Assembly (NCBI RefSeq): GCF_036867415.1
Contig: NZ_JBAJHU010000004.1
Location: 124,001-188,000 of the forward strand
Direction of reading: 5' to 3'
Length of the DNA stretch: 64,000 bases
Source of the DNA: Rossellomorea sp036867415
Lineage (GTDB): Bacteria; Bacillota; Bacilli; Bacillales; Bacillaceae_B
Shown: piece by piece, positions 52,501-61,668 of the stretch
Layout of the letters: each line of letters starts with the position of its first letter
How positions within the stretch are numbered: the first letter of the stretch is position 1
Translations under genes and position numbers: made by a program
The notes under the pieces: generated by a model
Told to the model about the DNA's origin: nothing
What the model saw: the letters and a program-made list of their open reading frames with translations, nothing else
The model's database searches: none

Positions 52501-52583
52501 CTTCCCTTTTCCTGCTATCATTTCTCCGGTTTTACCGCTGACCATTTAGTGGTATAGAAAGGATATGAAAGGAGAAAAACCTA

Positions 52584-53129
52584 ATGAATAAAAATAAAAC
52601 CGCATTATTGATAATCGATATGATAAATACATTTGATTTCACTGGCGGGGACGATCTTCTCAACCATACAAAAAAAATAGTGGAACCGATCAATCATTTA
52701 AAGAAGAAGGCAAAGAATGCAGATGTGCCCGTCATTTATGTAAATGATAACTATGGTTTATGGCAGGATAATATGGATGATATCATTAAAGTATGTAAGG
52801 AAGGAAAGGGCCGGTCCATCATCGAGAAGATTCACCCGGATAAAGATGAATACTTCATAGTCAAACCGAAGCATTCCTGTTTCTTCGGGACCCAGCTCGA
52901 AATCCTCCTGCACCAGCTTGATGTCAACCATTTGATGTTGACGGGGATCGCCGGCGATATTTGCGTTTTATTCACGGCGAACGATGCCTATATGAGGGAA
53001 TACGGGGTGAGCATCCCGATTGACTGCATCGCATCTGAATCCAAGAAGGATAATGACAGTGCCATCCATATCATCAAAAAAACGATCAATGCCGATTTGA
53101 GGGATTCAAGTGAGGCAGAATTGAAATGA
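52584..53129 (+). CDS. Isochorismatase-family cysteine hydrolase (181 aa)
   Basis: TALLIIDMINTFDFTGGDDL carries the catalytic Asp, FIVKPKHSCFFGTQL the Lys, and LTGIAGDICVLFTANDAYMR the nucleophile Cys. Size fits the nicotinamidase/isochorismatase fold. AAAGGAG lies before the ATG. Substrate is not predicted. Confidence 0.88.
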   Translation: MNKNKTALLIIDMINTFDFTGGDDLLNHTKKIVEPINHLKKKAKNADVPVIYVNDNYGLWQDNMDDIIKVCKEGKGRSIIEKIHPDKDEYFIVKPKHSCFFGTQLEILLHQLDVNHLMLTGIAGDICVLFTANDAYMREYGVSIPIDCIASESKKDNDSAIHIIKKTINADLRDSSEAELK

Positions 53130-53138
53130 CAGACGATA

Positions 53139-53168
53139 AAAGACCCTGCATGGAGCAGGGTCTTTCTT
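53139..53168 (+). terminator. Terminator of the isochorismatase-family gene
   Basis: AAGACCCTGC with GCAGGGTCTT around a five-base loop, then TCTT. Confidence 0.8.
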
Positions 53169-53174
53169 GTATAA

Positions 53175-54260
53175 TCAATCAAATGTAATTTTTGCAACAG
53201 TATCTTTGTCTAACTTTTTAATGACTTCCGTAATCAATTTAACTGCATTTTCGTAGTCATCACGGTGAAGCATGGCTGCGTGGGAGTGGATGTATCGGGT
53301 TGCGATCGTGATGGAAAGGGCAGGTACCCCGTTCGCTGTCAGATGGATCGCACCTGAATCCGTGCCGCCGCCGGCAATTGAATCATACTGATAAGGGATA
53401 TTGTGCTCGTCGGCAGTATCTGTCACGAAATCACGAAGACCTTTATGTGAAACCATCGATGCATCGTAAAGGATGATCTGAGGACCTTCTCCCATTTTGC
53501 TTTGCGCTTCTTTTTCAGAGATACCTGGTGTGTCCCCTGCTATCCCTACATCGACACCGAAAGCGATATCCGGCTGGATCTTTGCAGCAGAAGTCCTTGC
53601 TCCGCGAAGCCCTACTTCTTCCTGTACAGTTCCCACACCGTACACTACGTTTGGATGCTGTACATCTTTCAGGTTTTTCAGGACATCGATCGCAATTGCA
53701 CAGCCGATGCGGTTGTCCCATGCTTTGGCAAGAAGCATCTTTTCGTTCTTCATCACAGTGAATTCGAAATGAGGGACGACCATATCCCCCGGTTTCACTC
53801 CCCACTCCTGGACCTCTTCACGGCTGGAAGCACCGATATCGATAAACATATCTTTAATATCGACAGGCTTCTTACGCGCTTCTGCAGGAAGGATATGAGG
53901 AGGCTTAGATCCGATGACCCCGGTTACATCCCCTTTGTTTGTCACAATCGTCACACGCTGTGCAAGCATGACCTGTGACCACCAGCCGCCAACTGTCTGG
54001 AAACGCAGGAATCCTTTGTTATCGATTTGTGTGATCATGAAGCCGACTTCGTCAAGATGCCCTGCCACCATGATTTTAGGGCCGTTTTCATCGCCTGTTT
54101 TTTTGGCGATTAGGCTTCCCAGGTTGTCAGTCGTGATTTCGTCCGCGAATGGTTCTATGTATCGTTTCATTACATCCCTAGCTTCTTTTTCGTTACCGGG
54201 AACACCCTTTGCATCCGTCAGATCTTTGAGCATGGTCAATGTTTCATCTAAATTCGTCAT
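53175..54260 (-). CDS. M42-family aminopeptidase (361 aa)
   Basis: Metal-binding motifs of the M42 family: VAGHLDEVGFMITQID, AWDNRIGCAIAID, VGTVQEEVGLRGARTSA and GVDVGIAGDTPG; C-terminal ATRYIHSHAAMLHRDD. Likely cytoplasmic glutamyl/leucyl aminopeptidase or endoglucanase-like peptidase; B. subtilis ysdC is the counterpart. Confidence 0.93.
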   Translation of the reverse strand: MTNLDETLTMLKDLTDAKGVPGNEKEARDVMKRYIEPFADEITTDNLGSLIAKKTGDENGPKIMVAGHLDEVGFMITQIDNKGFLRFQTVGGWWSQVMLAQRVTIVTNKGDVTGVIGSKPPHILPAEARKKPVDIKDMFIDIGASSREEVQEWGVKPGDMVVPHFEFTVMKNEKMLLAKAWDNRIGCAIAIDVLKNLKDVQHPNVVYGVGTVQEEVGLRGARTSAAKIQPDIAFGVDVGIAGDTPGISEKEAQSKMGEGPQIILYDASMVSHKGLRDFVTDTADEHNIPYQYDSIAGGGTDSGAIHLTANGVPALSITIATRYIHSHAAMLHRDDYENAVKLITEVIKKLDKDTVAKITFD

Positions 54261-54336
54261 TCTTTCGACCCCCTAAATAATTTAAACTATTCCCATTATA
54301 TTATAATCTTTCCAATACTTCAAAAAACTTTGAAAG

Positions 54337-54825
54337 TTAATAACCTTCTTGCTGTCTTTCATAATTCACTTTATTTTTTTCTGTATACGCTTTGAACACG
54401 TCATCACTTGTGAAGCCCAGTAATTCACCTAAATATAGATATCCATCGAACAAGTCAAGAAAGTGCGTGACTGACGGCTCTTTTCTAAATTCCGTAATGC
54501 ATTGATAGATGTGGAGAAACTGTTCATTCAAGTCTTCAGTATCTGAATGACCCCTTTCCAGTTCAATATCCTGAAGTCCCATCTCAATTCCCAGGGACAG
54601 AATGAAGTGGATACCGTCCACGTATTCTTCCAGGATCACATTTTTGGCAGAAGCCTTTTTCTTGCTCCAGAACTTGAAACTCCTTGTTTCGTTTGCGAGT
54701 TCCCCGACTTCAACCAATAAAGCCAGAATTTTTCTATCGACCAGATCTTCATCCCTCAATCCGTGTTCTTTTTCGATATGCACGTCCAGCTGCTTTTGCA
54801 TATCCAGTAATGATTCGATCTTCAT
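54337..54825 (-). CDS. Dimeric dUTPase-like all-alpha NTP pyrophosphatase (162 aa)
   Basis: Helical family with ALLVEVGELANETRSFKFW and ILEEYVDGIHFILSLGIEMG, the ExxE...ExxD metal set of dimeric dUTPases. Predicted to hydrolyse dUTP. Sequence details beyond this motif pair are not diagnostic. Confidence 0.85.
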   Translation of the reverse strand: MKIESLLDMQKQLDVHIEKEHGLRDEDLVDRKILALLVEVGELANETRSFKFWSKKKASAKNVILEEYVDGIHFILSLGIEMGLQDIELERGHSDTEDLNEQFLHIYQCITEFRKEPSVTHFLDLFDGYLYLGELLGFTSDDVFKAYTEKNKVNYERQQEGY

Positions 54826-54893
54826 CGTATCCTCCCCCTCGTTTTGTTATCTATCTTAGTATGACAAACTTTTTCACTTTTTTTAAATAAAAT

Positions 54894-54919
54894 TGAAACC
54901 TTTTCATTTTTATGCCGTA
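54894..54919 (+). promoter_or_regulatory. Sigma-W promoter of ysdB
   Basis: TGAAAC (54894-54899), exactly 16 bp, CGTA (54916-54919): the consensus sigma-W pair. ysdB is a sigma-W target in B. subtilis. Confidence 0.85.
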
Positions 54920-54958
54920 AATAATAATAGAAGATCTATGCCTATGGAGGTAATTTAC

Positions 54959-55348
54959 ATGCTATGGCTCATCCGATTATTCATTCTTGCCCTTATCATT
55001 TACCTTTTTTACCGCAGCATTAAATATATCATTGATCCTAAACGGAAGCTTGAGCTTGCTCAGGAACAGAAACGCTTCTACTTCCTTGATGACCAGGAGA
55101 ATGTCAGAAAAAACTTTTATGTGACGTATAAAGGGGTTTTGTTTGAAGGGGAAAAATATTTGGGGACAACGGAAAAGTCTTTTGAAGTGGTATCGATTTT
55201 CGTCTGGGCCAATAATATTTCGTCTTTGAAGGGACTTGGATATGATGATTTCCATTACGTTCAGAATGAAATCAGAGAACGCTATCCGAATGCAAAAATC
55301 GATTGGAAGAGTCCCATTAACGAGTTCATGAGAAAATCGCATAAGTGA
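54959..55348 (+). CDS. ysdB: YsdB-like protein (129 aa)
   Basis: GGAGG upstream of ATG 54959. N-terminal membrane helix (MLWLIRLFILALIIYLFYRS) followed by a small cytoplasmic domain (FYVTYKGVLFEGEKYLG; ERYPNAKIDWKSPINEFMRK). Size and promoter match YsdB, a sigma-W cell-envelope stress gene of unknown biochemical role. Confidence 0.85.
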   Translation: MLWLIRLFILALIIYLFYRSIKYIIDPKRKLELAQEQKRFYFLDDQENVRKNFYVTYKGVLFEGEKYLGTTEKSFEVVSIFVWANNISSLKGLGYDDFHYVQNEIRERYPNAKIDWKSPINEFMRKSHK

Positions 55349-55528
55349 TTGAAAATGCTTAGAGCAGTTCATGTTCTAAGCATTTTTTGTATCTATCCAT
55401 AAAAGTGACAGACGCGGATTTGACTTTGTTAACATGCAGAACACTGCGTCTTCATATGATGATAGTAGTGTATCTGCTGCCACTTCTGCCTCACATTCAT
55501 TAAATTCAGCGAAAGAAGTGAAATCATC

Positions 55529-56257
55529 ATGGGAATTTCGACCGGGAAGTGGAAAAAATATCAGCTTATGCTGAAGGAAGCGGGGATATCCCGCTATTTG
55601 CCTGAAACCTTTTTACTGAATGAGAATTCTTTTTGGCATGTGATGGACAAATATGGAGCTGTCATGATCAAGCCCACCAAAGGTTATATGGGGAAGGGCA
55701 TCGTCCAGGTGACATCCGCCTCCGATAACCATTACGAGTTCCATGTCATGGAGAAAATATATAGGGTACAAGGAAGAAAGCATACTTTCGAGCATCTATT
55801 GAAGCACTATTGCACTAACAAACATTATATCGTTCAGCAAAGGATCGCCTTGAACACGATCAAGCAATCGCCGTATGATATACGGGTGATGGTTCAGCGA
55901 ATGAAGAAATCACCTGACTGGACTGTCACAGCCAAACTCGCAAAAGTGGCCGCCAATGGATTCGTCCTCACCAACTATCCAAAACATCTCGTCACAGTTG
56001 AGAATGCCATTAAACACTCCTCTTTTACAGCCCCAAGCGGTCACTTACCAGAAAAAATCGATCAAATTAGTGTGCTTACAGCGGCTCATCTTGGAAACTA
56101 TTACAAGAACACCCGCACATTCGGCCTGGATATCGGGCTTGATGAAAAGGCGGACATCTGGATTATCGAAGCGAATATCGCCCCAAGTGTCTCTCTATTC
56201 AAAGCACTGAAAGACGAGGAAGTATACAAGAGGATCCTGAAATACAGGAAAGGATAG
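55529..56257 (+). CDS. YheC/YheD-type ATP-grasp protein, short form (242 aa)
   Basis: ATP-grasp fold of the spore-coat YheC/YheD family: GAVMIKPTKGYMGKGIVQVT (ATP-binding loop), YIVQQRIALNTIKQSPYDIR, then GLDIGLDEKADIWIIEANI. About 200 residues shorter at the N-terminus than the other copies. Coat association is known for B. subtilis YheC/YheD; the reaction they catalyse is not. Confidence 0.85.
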   Translation: MGISTGKWKKYQLMLKEAGISRYLPETFLLNENSFWHVMDKYGAVMIKPTKGYMGKGIVQVTSASDNHYEFHVMEKIYRVQGRKHTFEHLLKHYCTNKHYIVQQRIALNTIKQSPYDIRVMVQRMKKSPDWTVTAKLAKVAANGFVLTNYPKHLVTVENAIKHSSFTAPSGHLPEKIDQISVLTAAHLGNYYKNTRTFGLDIGLDEKADIWIIEANIAPSVSLFKALKDEEVYKRILKYRKG

Positions 56258-56292
56258 TTCATACGGTATTTGCTTCAAAACAGTCCGGATGT

Positions 56293-57621
56293 TTATCTTT
56301 TCCCGAATCCTGCCAGCGCCTTTGCATATTCCAGAGGCGATTGAAACACTCGTTTCCTTAATTCAGGATCGTTAAGTTTCCCCAGACTTTCATGCCCGTA
56401 GTTGGAATTCGCCTCCAGGAAATAGATATCTCCTTTTGGATCGACGATGAAATCAAGTGCTACATCTCCAAAATGGCCTATATTCTTATCCAGGCTTTCC
56501 CCTGCGCGGATACACGCATCTTTCATCTTGCAGATAACTCTTTCTGTTTCTTTCTTGTCAAACCCGTAAAATTCCTCAAGTGCTTCCTCACCGGGGAGTA
56601 CCCTCTCCGTGTACCTCAGGTTCGTGATGACGCTGCCGGGTTTGGCAAGTCTTCCGATGATCCCCCTCACCTGCCAGACCTTGCTGCTGTCTTTTTGGAT
56701 ATACCCTCTGAAATCCACTTGTTTTCTGTTGTTTTCATAGGGAACTCCGCGCTGCACGATATATCTGTTTCTCTTCACGAACTTTTGCAGGCAGTCTCTG
56801 CACTCTTCTTCTGTTACAAAGGTCTCTTTTACCTGCGACCCTTTTATCACCCGCGCTACCTCAATCCCCTGTACTGTTTTTTTCACTTGGATGATGCCGT
56901 ACCCCCGCGCTCCGAATCTTTTCTTCAAGTAAAGCACACGAAATTCTTCAAGCATGAAGAAGAGTTGTTTGAAATCAGAGAACTTCTCCGTATAGGGGAC
57001 TAAGGAACTCGCATCGGGGTTTTCCATTAACGCCTGATAAAATTCCCACTTACCGGTTCCACTGCTGTTGAAGAAACTCCCCCCTGTCATTTTTTCAAGC
57101 AAATGATATTTATTGCCTGTACCGGCAATCGGCCGGTTGAATACTGCACCGGGCATTGGAAAGTTTCCTTCCGTCCACTTCGTTCCATCTTGACATGGGT
57201 GATAGCAGAACCCCTTCACCGAAGTGGAGCCATCCTGGACTTCTGATAAGGGAAAGATTACCACCAGCCCTTTAATCTTTCTATATGACCTGACCCACCT
57301 TAACAGGATCCTGAGACTCCTCTTATTGATATTAGCCATGCGGACGCCCCTGACAATTCCGAGAACCGGACCCAAATATAGATTTCCTCCTTCTGTGCGC
57401 CATTCAAAATCGATATCTTCGGGTATGGTAAAATCGAACAAACTGTCTGGTACCCTCAACACATCATGGTCCGTCTCCTTATCCGGGACCAGCGTCACTT
57501 CTTTATGCCAGCCCCCCAAGTGCAATGTTGCCTTCCCGCCTTCCTCCATATTCATCTTTTCTGCTGCTACGGGACTCAAAAGGATCGTCCCCTCGCGTAA
57601 CGCCATCTTTTTTATATACAA
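56293..57621 (-). CDS. YheC/YheD-type ATP-grasp coat protein (442 aa)
   Basis: Full-length family member with N-terminal beta domain (TILLSPVAAEKMNMEEGGKA; WHKEVTLVPDKETDHDVLRV), IGIVRG-like PVLGIVRGVRMANINKR, and ATP-grasp end (RYIVQRGVPYENNRKQVDFR; HFGDVALDFIVDPKGDIYFL then EANSNYGHESLGKL). Convergent with the 242-aa gene. A CATATATAA-type sequence upstream is a possible sigma-K -10. Confidence 0.88.
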   Translation of the reverse strand: MYIKKMALREGTILLSPVAAEKMNMEEGGKATLHLGGWHKEVTLVPDKETDHDVLRVPDSLFDFTIPEDIDFEWRTEGGNLYLGPVLGIVRGVRMANINKRSLRILLRWVRSYRKIKGLVVIFPLSEVQDGSTSVKGFCYHPCQDGTKWTEGNFPMPGAVFNRPIAGTGNKYHLLEKMTGGSFFNSSGTGKWEFYQALMENPDASSLVPYTEKFSDFKQLFFMLEEFRVLYLKKRFGARGYGIIQVKKTVQGIEVARVIKGSQVKETFVTEEECRDCLQKFVKRNRYIVQRGVPYENNRKQVDFRGYIQKDSSKVWQVRGIIGRLAKPGSVITNLRYTERVLPGEEALEEFYGFDKKETERVICKMKDACIRAGESLDKNIGHFGDVALDFIVDPKGDIYFLEANSNYGHESLGKLNDPELRKRVFQSPLEYAKALAGFGKR

Positions 57622-57858
57622 TCTCGCACCTTCTTACCTACACCAGATTTAACTGTCCATTGCCTGGAGAAAAAATTATACAGTTATTTATATATGTACC
57701 GGGCTGTAGGAATGTACGTAAATTCTGTGTAAGCCATCACTATTTCTAGTGTGGTGAATACTATATTGATGCGTATAAGAACCTTATTTCTGACGACGAA
57801 GTCAGTTGTGAAAGGAAAAAGGTAAACATCATTGTTCACAGGAGATGAGCATTTTGTT

Positions 57859-59082
57859 ATGCAAACAATTATTTTTCTTGGCAGTAATAAGTCAGGCTCC
57901 AGCAGGGATGCCATCATCGCTGCCTCAGAAATGGGCTATTTTACCGTGCTGTTGACAGATAGAAGAAAATGGAAGAGACAACGGGAGGAATTTCCCGATG
58001 TCCATCAAATGATTCTGTTGAAGGATCTATCGGACAGGGAGGAAATCTTCAAACACCTATCGATCATCTACGACCAAGGCAAACAGGTAAAAGCATTTGT
58101 AAGCTTTATCGACCCGTTGGTCAGTTTCGCAGCCGATATTTCAAGGGAACTCGGATTGCAAGAAGTGTCAGTCGCAGCATTATTTAAGATGGAAGATAAA
58201 ACACGCTTTCGTAATGAATTGAAGAGAAGTCCTGTCTCGCCGGATTTTTCAGTCTGCACGTTAGATATGGACGGCAATGAGATGTTTGATCATCATGTCA
58301 ATAAGCTTCCCGTCATATTGAAATCCCCGATTTCCAATGGCTCAAAGGACGTCATAAGGGCAGATACCCGTGAGGAATTCGTAAAAGGGGTGCACTATTT
58401 CAAAAAGCACTTCAGCCATACCCCCCTGCTGATTGAAGAATATTTATCAGGTCCCCAGTATTTAATTGAAGTCGTGGTCCGCCACTCTAAAACAGAGATT
58501 GTCGCCATCATCGAGCAGGAAATTTCCAGCAACCTCCGATTTATCATTACAGGCTATCATATGCCTGCCCGTTTATCTCATAGTGCAAAGGAAACACTCG
58601 CTGCTGCAATCGGGAATATTATGAAAGATATCGGTTTGTCTCATGGCACCTGCCATTTGGAAATGAGGCACGTAAATGAGGAGTGGAAGCTGATTGAAAT
58701 CAATCCGCGCATTTCCGGCAGTGTCATCAACCGGATGATTCTCGAATCATCCGGGATCTGCCTTGTAAAGGAAACATTGAAGCTATATCTTGGTGAAGAC
58801 CTATGCCTCATCCCCTCCAAAAACGAACATGTTTTTGCAGAATTCATAACGGTCGACACACCAGGAAAGTTAATTAAAGTGACCGGCAAAAATAAGGCAA
58901 AGAAAATCGACGGTGTCAAACAAGTCTATGTAAAACCAAGAAAAGGCAGTATCCTGAATCCTCCACTATCCATGGGGGACCGGTATGCCTACGTTCTTGC
59001 AAGCTCAACTGATCCTGTCAGAGCAAAGGAGACGGCAAAAAGAGCAGCAGAAGAAATAAAGTTCTATTTAGAACCATTGTAG
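57859..59082 (+). CDS. ATP-grasp carboxylate-amine ligase-like enzyme (407-416 aa)
   Basis: MQTIIFLGSNKSGSSRDAII is a pre-ATP-grasp domain; then LPVILKSPISNGSKDVIRAD, LLIEEYLSGPQYLIEVVVRH and LEMRHVNEEWKLIEINPRIS (metal Glu/Asn). Resembles dipeptide/carboxylate-amine ligases (BacD/carbamoyl-phosphate type) rather than YheC/D. ATG 57859 is chosen; a TTG at 57832 with AAAGG upstream would add nine residues. It overlaps the next gene region by context and is likely co-transcribed. Confidence 0.8.
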   Translation: MQTIIFLGSNKSGSSRDAIIAASEMGYFTVLLTDRRKWKRQREEFPDVHQMILLKDLSDREEIFKHLSIIYDQGKQVKAFVSFIDPLVSFAADISRELGLQEVSVAALFKMEDKTRFRNELKRSPVSPDFSVCTLDMDGNEMFDHHVNKLPVILKSPISNGSKDVIRADTREEFVKGVHYFKKHFSHTPLLIEEYLSGPQYLIEVVVRHSKTEIVAIIEQEISSNLRFIITGYHMPARLSHSAKETLAAAIGNIMKDIGLSHGTCHLEMRHVNEEWKLIEINPRISGSVINRMILESSGICLVKETLKLYLGEDLCLIPSKNEHVFAEFITVDTPGKLIKVTGKNKAKKIDGVKQVYVKPRKGSILNPPLSMGDRYAYVLASSTDPVRAKETAKRAAEEIKFYLEPL

Positions 59083-59091
59083 GTGTTGACC

Positions 59092-60144
59092 ATGACATTA
59101 ATCGGCATGCTTCATTACCGAAAGAAGCCGCATGACGTAAAAAAAGCATTTGCCTGCGCCTCCATTGCAAAGATGTACGGTGTGTCATTTGTTTATTTCT
59201 CGTACCGTTCAGTGGATTTTGCCAATAAAATAATCAATGGATGGATTTTCAGTGAAGGCAGATGGACGCAGCGCAAAGTCAATTTCCCTGATTCCATTAT
59301 CAATATCAGCCCGCCAAAGACGCATAAGCAAACCATCATCCGAAAAGCTTTGAAACGTTCCATTCCTTTTATCAGTCACTCCATCGGAAACAAAATGAGC
59401 GTTTTCAGAAGAATCGAAGAAGGCGGGTCATTCTCTCAATTTCTGATTCCCACTCAAAGCATCTCTCAAGTGGATGATGTGATCTCATTTATTAAAAAAT
59501 ACACCCGTTTGGTCATCAAGCCACATTCAGGAAGCAAGGGCCGCTCCATCTTTTTCATCACCCTGTTGGAAGATCAGACAATCCGCTGCATCACAGGACT
59601 TGAAGTAAATCACTATACTTGGGAGGATTTTAAAGTTTTTATCCGGAGACTCATTCAACAACAGAAATATTTGATCCAGCCGTTCATAGAATGTAAAACA
59701 AAAGCCGGCTTAACCTATGACTTTCGATTACATGTCCAGAAAGATGCGGCTGGGAAGTGGGCCATAAACCTGATCTATCCACGGGTAAGCGGTAATGATA
59801 AATTAACCAGTAATATCAGCAGCGGCGGATACAGGGGGGAATTAATCCCTTTTTTAGTTGAAGAATTTGGAGAAGACTATTTTAATATTAAACAATTATT
59901 GGAGTATTTTGCTGTTTCTTTCGCAAGCCATTTTGAAAGTCTTTATAAACATCGTTCCTTTGATGAATTGGGAATCGATGTGGCCATCGATCAACAGCAG
60001 CGTCTATGGATATATGAAGTCAACTGGCGTCCCGGGAGTAAAAACAGGGAATTCTCCGTTGCCAAAAACCTTATTCCTTATGCACGATACGTGGCAGAAT
60101 CAAACAGAAAAAAGAGAAGAAAAATGGAAAGATTAAAGAATTGA
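59092..60144 (+). CDS. YheC/YheD-type ATP-grasp protein (350 aa)
   Basis: ATG 59092 (MTLIGMLHYRKKPHDVKKAF) with AGGTG upstream; GTG 59083 is possible. ATP-grasp core LVIKPHSGSKGRSIFFITLL, YDFRLHVQKDAAGKWAINLI, ELGIDVAIDQQQRLWIYEVN. Nine bases after the preceding ligase gene and directly before the MurF-like gene, so it forms an operon with both. Confidence 0.86.
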   Translation: MTLIGMLHYRKKPHDVKKAFACASIAKMYGVSFVYFSYRSVDFANKIINGWIFSEGRWTQRKVNFPDSIINISPPKTHKQTIIRKALKRSIPFISHSIGNKMSVFRRIEEGGSFSQFLIPTQSISQVDDVISFIKKYTRLVIKPHSGSKGRSIFFITLLEDQTIRCITGLEVNHYTWEDFKVFIRRLIQQQKYLIQPFIECKTKAGLTYDFRLHVQKDAAGKWAINLIYPRVSGNDKLTSNISSGGYRGELIPFLVEEFGEDYFNIKQLLEYFAVSFASHFESLYKHRSFDELGIDVAIDQQQRLWIYEVNWRPGSKNREFSVAKNLIPYARYVAESNRKKRRKMERLKN

Positions 60145-60158
60145 AAAAGGAGATACTA

Positions 60159-61541
60159 GTGAAATCATTAAACTTACATGAGATCCTCCCCGGCATCAAC
60201 GGGGTTGTCGTTAGGATGGGCCCGGCACCCGTCCTGAATAAAGTGATCACCCAAAAGAAGAAGCTGCAAAAAGGATCGCTGTTTTTTTGCCTGGATCGAA
60301 ACCTGAAAGAGACAGACTGCGGGGAAGCTTTCCCTTCATGCGTGATCATAAGCGACCGGGTAGAAAAGCTTAAAAACATCACGGGTGAGGCCACCATCGT
60401 GAAAGTGAAAAATATTAAGAGAGCCTACAAAAGCTTCCTTCAATTCTACAGAAGTCTATTTGATATACCCGTCATCGCGATAACAGGAACTTCCGGCAAA
60501 ACGACAACGAAGGAAATGATCAGACATATCCTGTCATCCCGATACAAAGTGAAAGCCACTCTCGGAAATTATAACCTCTTCCGCTCAAACGCATCTGTCC
60601 TGGCGAATATTGAAGAGGATACCGATTATGCCGTGTTCGAATTCGGCATAGGCAAATCAGGGAATCTGGAGAAATGCGGCCGTTATTTCGGTCCTTATTC
60701 AGCTTTGATTACCGGAATAGGTGCGGATCATATCGAAAGATTCGGCACCTCTGAACGATACGTGGAAGAGAAGCTCAAAATACTGACCGGGGTCGGCGAA
60801 GGAGGAATTGCCTTTCTAAATGCAGACTGTCCGCATACGTCACAAGCCCTGAAAACACTCGATACCTTGAAACCTGTCTGGTTCGGCCTTGGGGATGCAG
60901 CAGATTACAAAGCAGAAGCCATCCTCTTTTCCACAAATAGGATGGCTTTCACCCTGCGGCATAAAGAAAGGTCGTATCCCGTCATCATTCCCGGTTACGG
61001 CATACACAATGTGTATAATTCCCTCGCAGCCATAGCCGCCACCCATACTCACGGGATCGATATCCAGGCAGCGATAGACCGTCTGAAATCATTCCGTCAT
61101 GTACGACGCCACCTGGAAGTAAAAAAAGGATTGAATGGATCCACTCTGATCGATGACACATGGAATACAAACACAAGCTCCGTTCAGGCAGCCCTGTCTG
61201 TATTAAAGGAAATCTCAAAAGGCAGACAGTCCATCGCGGTGCTTGGGAAAATAAGCGAGCTCGGAAAAGAAGAGAAAACAGAACACAAAAAGATAGCGGA
61301 TATGGTCATCAAAAGCCAGCCTTCCGTTTTGATCACCATCGGCGAAACAGCTGCCACGATCGGGAATGAAGCATTGCGGCTCGGGATGGATCCAGGAAAG
61401 ATCCACTTATGCCGGCAGCCAGAAGAAGCCTTGGAACTCCTGAAAGGAATGGCCGGGCCCCGCTCCGTCATACTTGTAAAAACTTCAATGAGGGAATCGT
61501 TCAGGAAATTACTCAAGAACATAAAGGATAAAGGACAATAA
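60159..61541 (+). CDS. MurF-like Mur-family ligase (460 aa)
   Basis: GTG 60159 has AAGGAG six bases upstream. Mur ligase with P-loop VIAITGTSGKTTTKEMIRHI, TLGNYNLFRSNASVLANIEE, TGIGADHIERFGTSERYVEE and C-terminal domain DTWNTNTSSVQAALSVLKEI. MurF proper joins D-Ala-D-Ala to UDP-MurNAc-tripeptide; this divergent copy beside ATP-grasp genes may join amino acids to another acceptor, as Mur-type and ATP-grasp parts do in cyanophycin synthetase. That is inference. Confidence 0.85.
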   Translation: MKSLNLHEILPGINGVVVRMGPAPVLNKVITQKKKLQKGSLFFCLDRNLKETDCGEAFPSCVIISDRVEKLKNITGEATIVKVKNIKRAYKSFLQFYRSLFDIPVIAITGTSGKTTTKEMIRHILSSRYKVKATLGNYNLFRSNASVLANIEEDTDYAVFEFGIGKSGNLEKCGRYFGPYSALITGIGADHIERFGTSERYVEEKLKILTGVGEGGIAFLNADCPHTSQALKTLDTLKPVWFGLGDAADYKAEAILFSTNRMAFTLRHKERSYPVIIPGYGIHNVYNSLAAIAATHTHGIDIQAAIDRLKSFRHVRRHLEVKKGLNGSTLIDDTWNTNTSSVQAALSVLKEISKGRQSIAVLGKISELGKEEKTEHKKIADMVIKSQPSVLITIGETAATIGNEALRLGMDPGKIHLCRQPEEALELLKGMAGPRSVILVKTSMRESFRKLLKNIKDKGQ

Positions 61542-61553
61542 AAAAACGAGTAT

Positions 61554-61592
61554 GCCTCCCCCCGTCACATGGACTTCGTGACGGGGGGAGGC
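61554..61592. terminator. Strong 15-bp terminator hairpin after the MurF-like gene
   Basis: GCCTCCCCCCGTCAC (61554-61568) pairs perfectly with GTGACGGGGGGAGGC (61578-61592). A T tract on the minus side (TCGTTTTTTT) makes it useful for both convergent genes. Confidence 0.9.
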
Positions 61593-61668
61593 ATTTCGTA
61601 TGATGTGCTCGATTGCCGCTGCATGGTAAGAATCACGGGAAAAAATTCCAGAATCATTATTCCATGTG

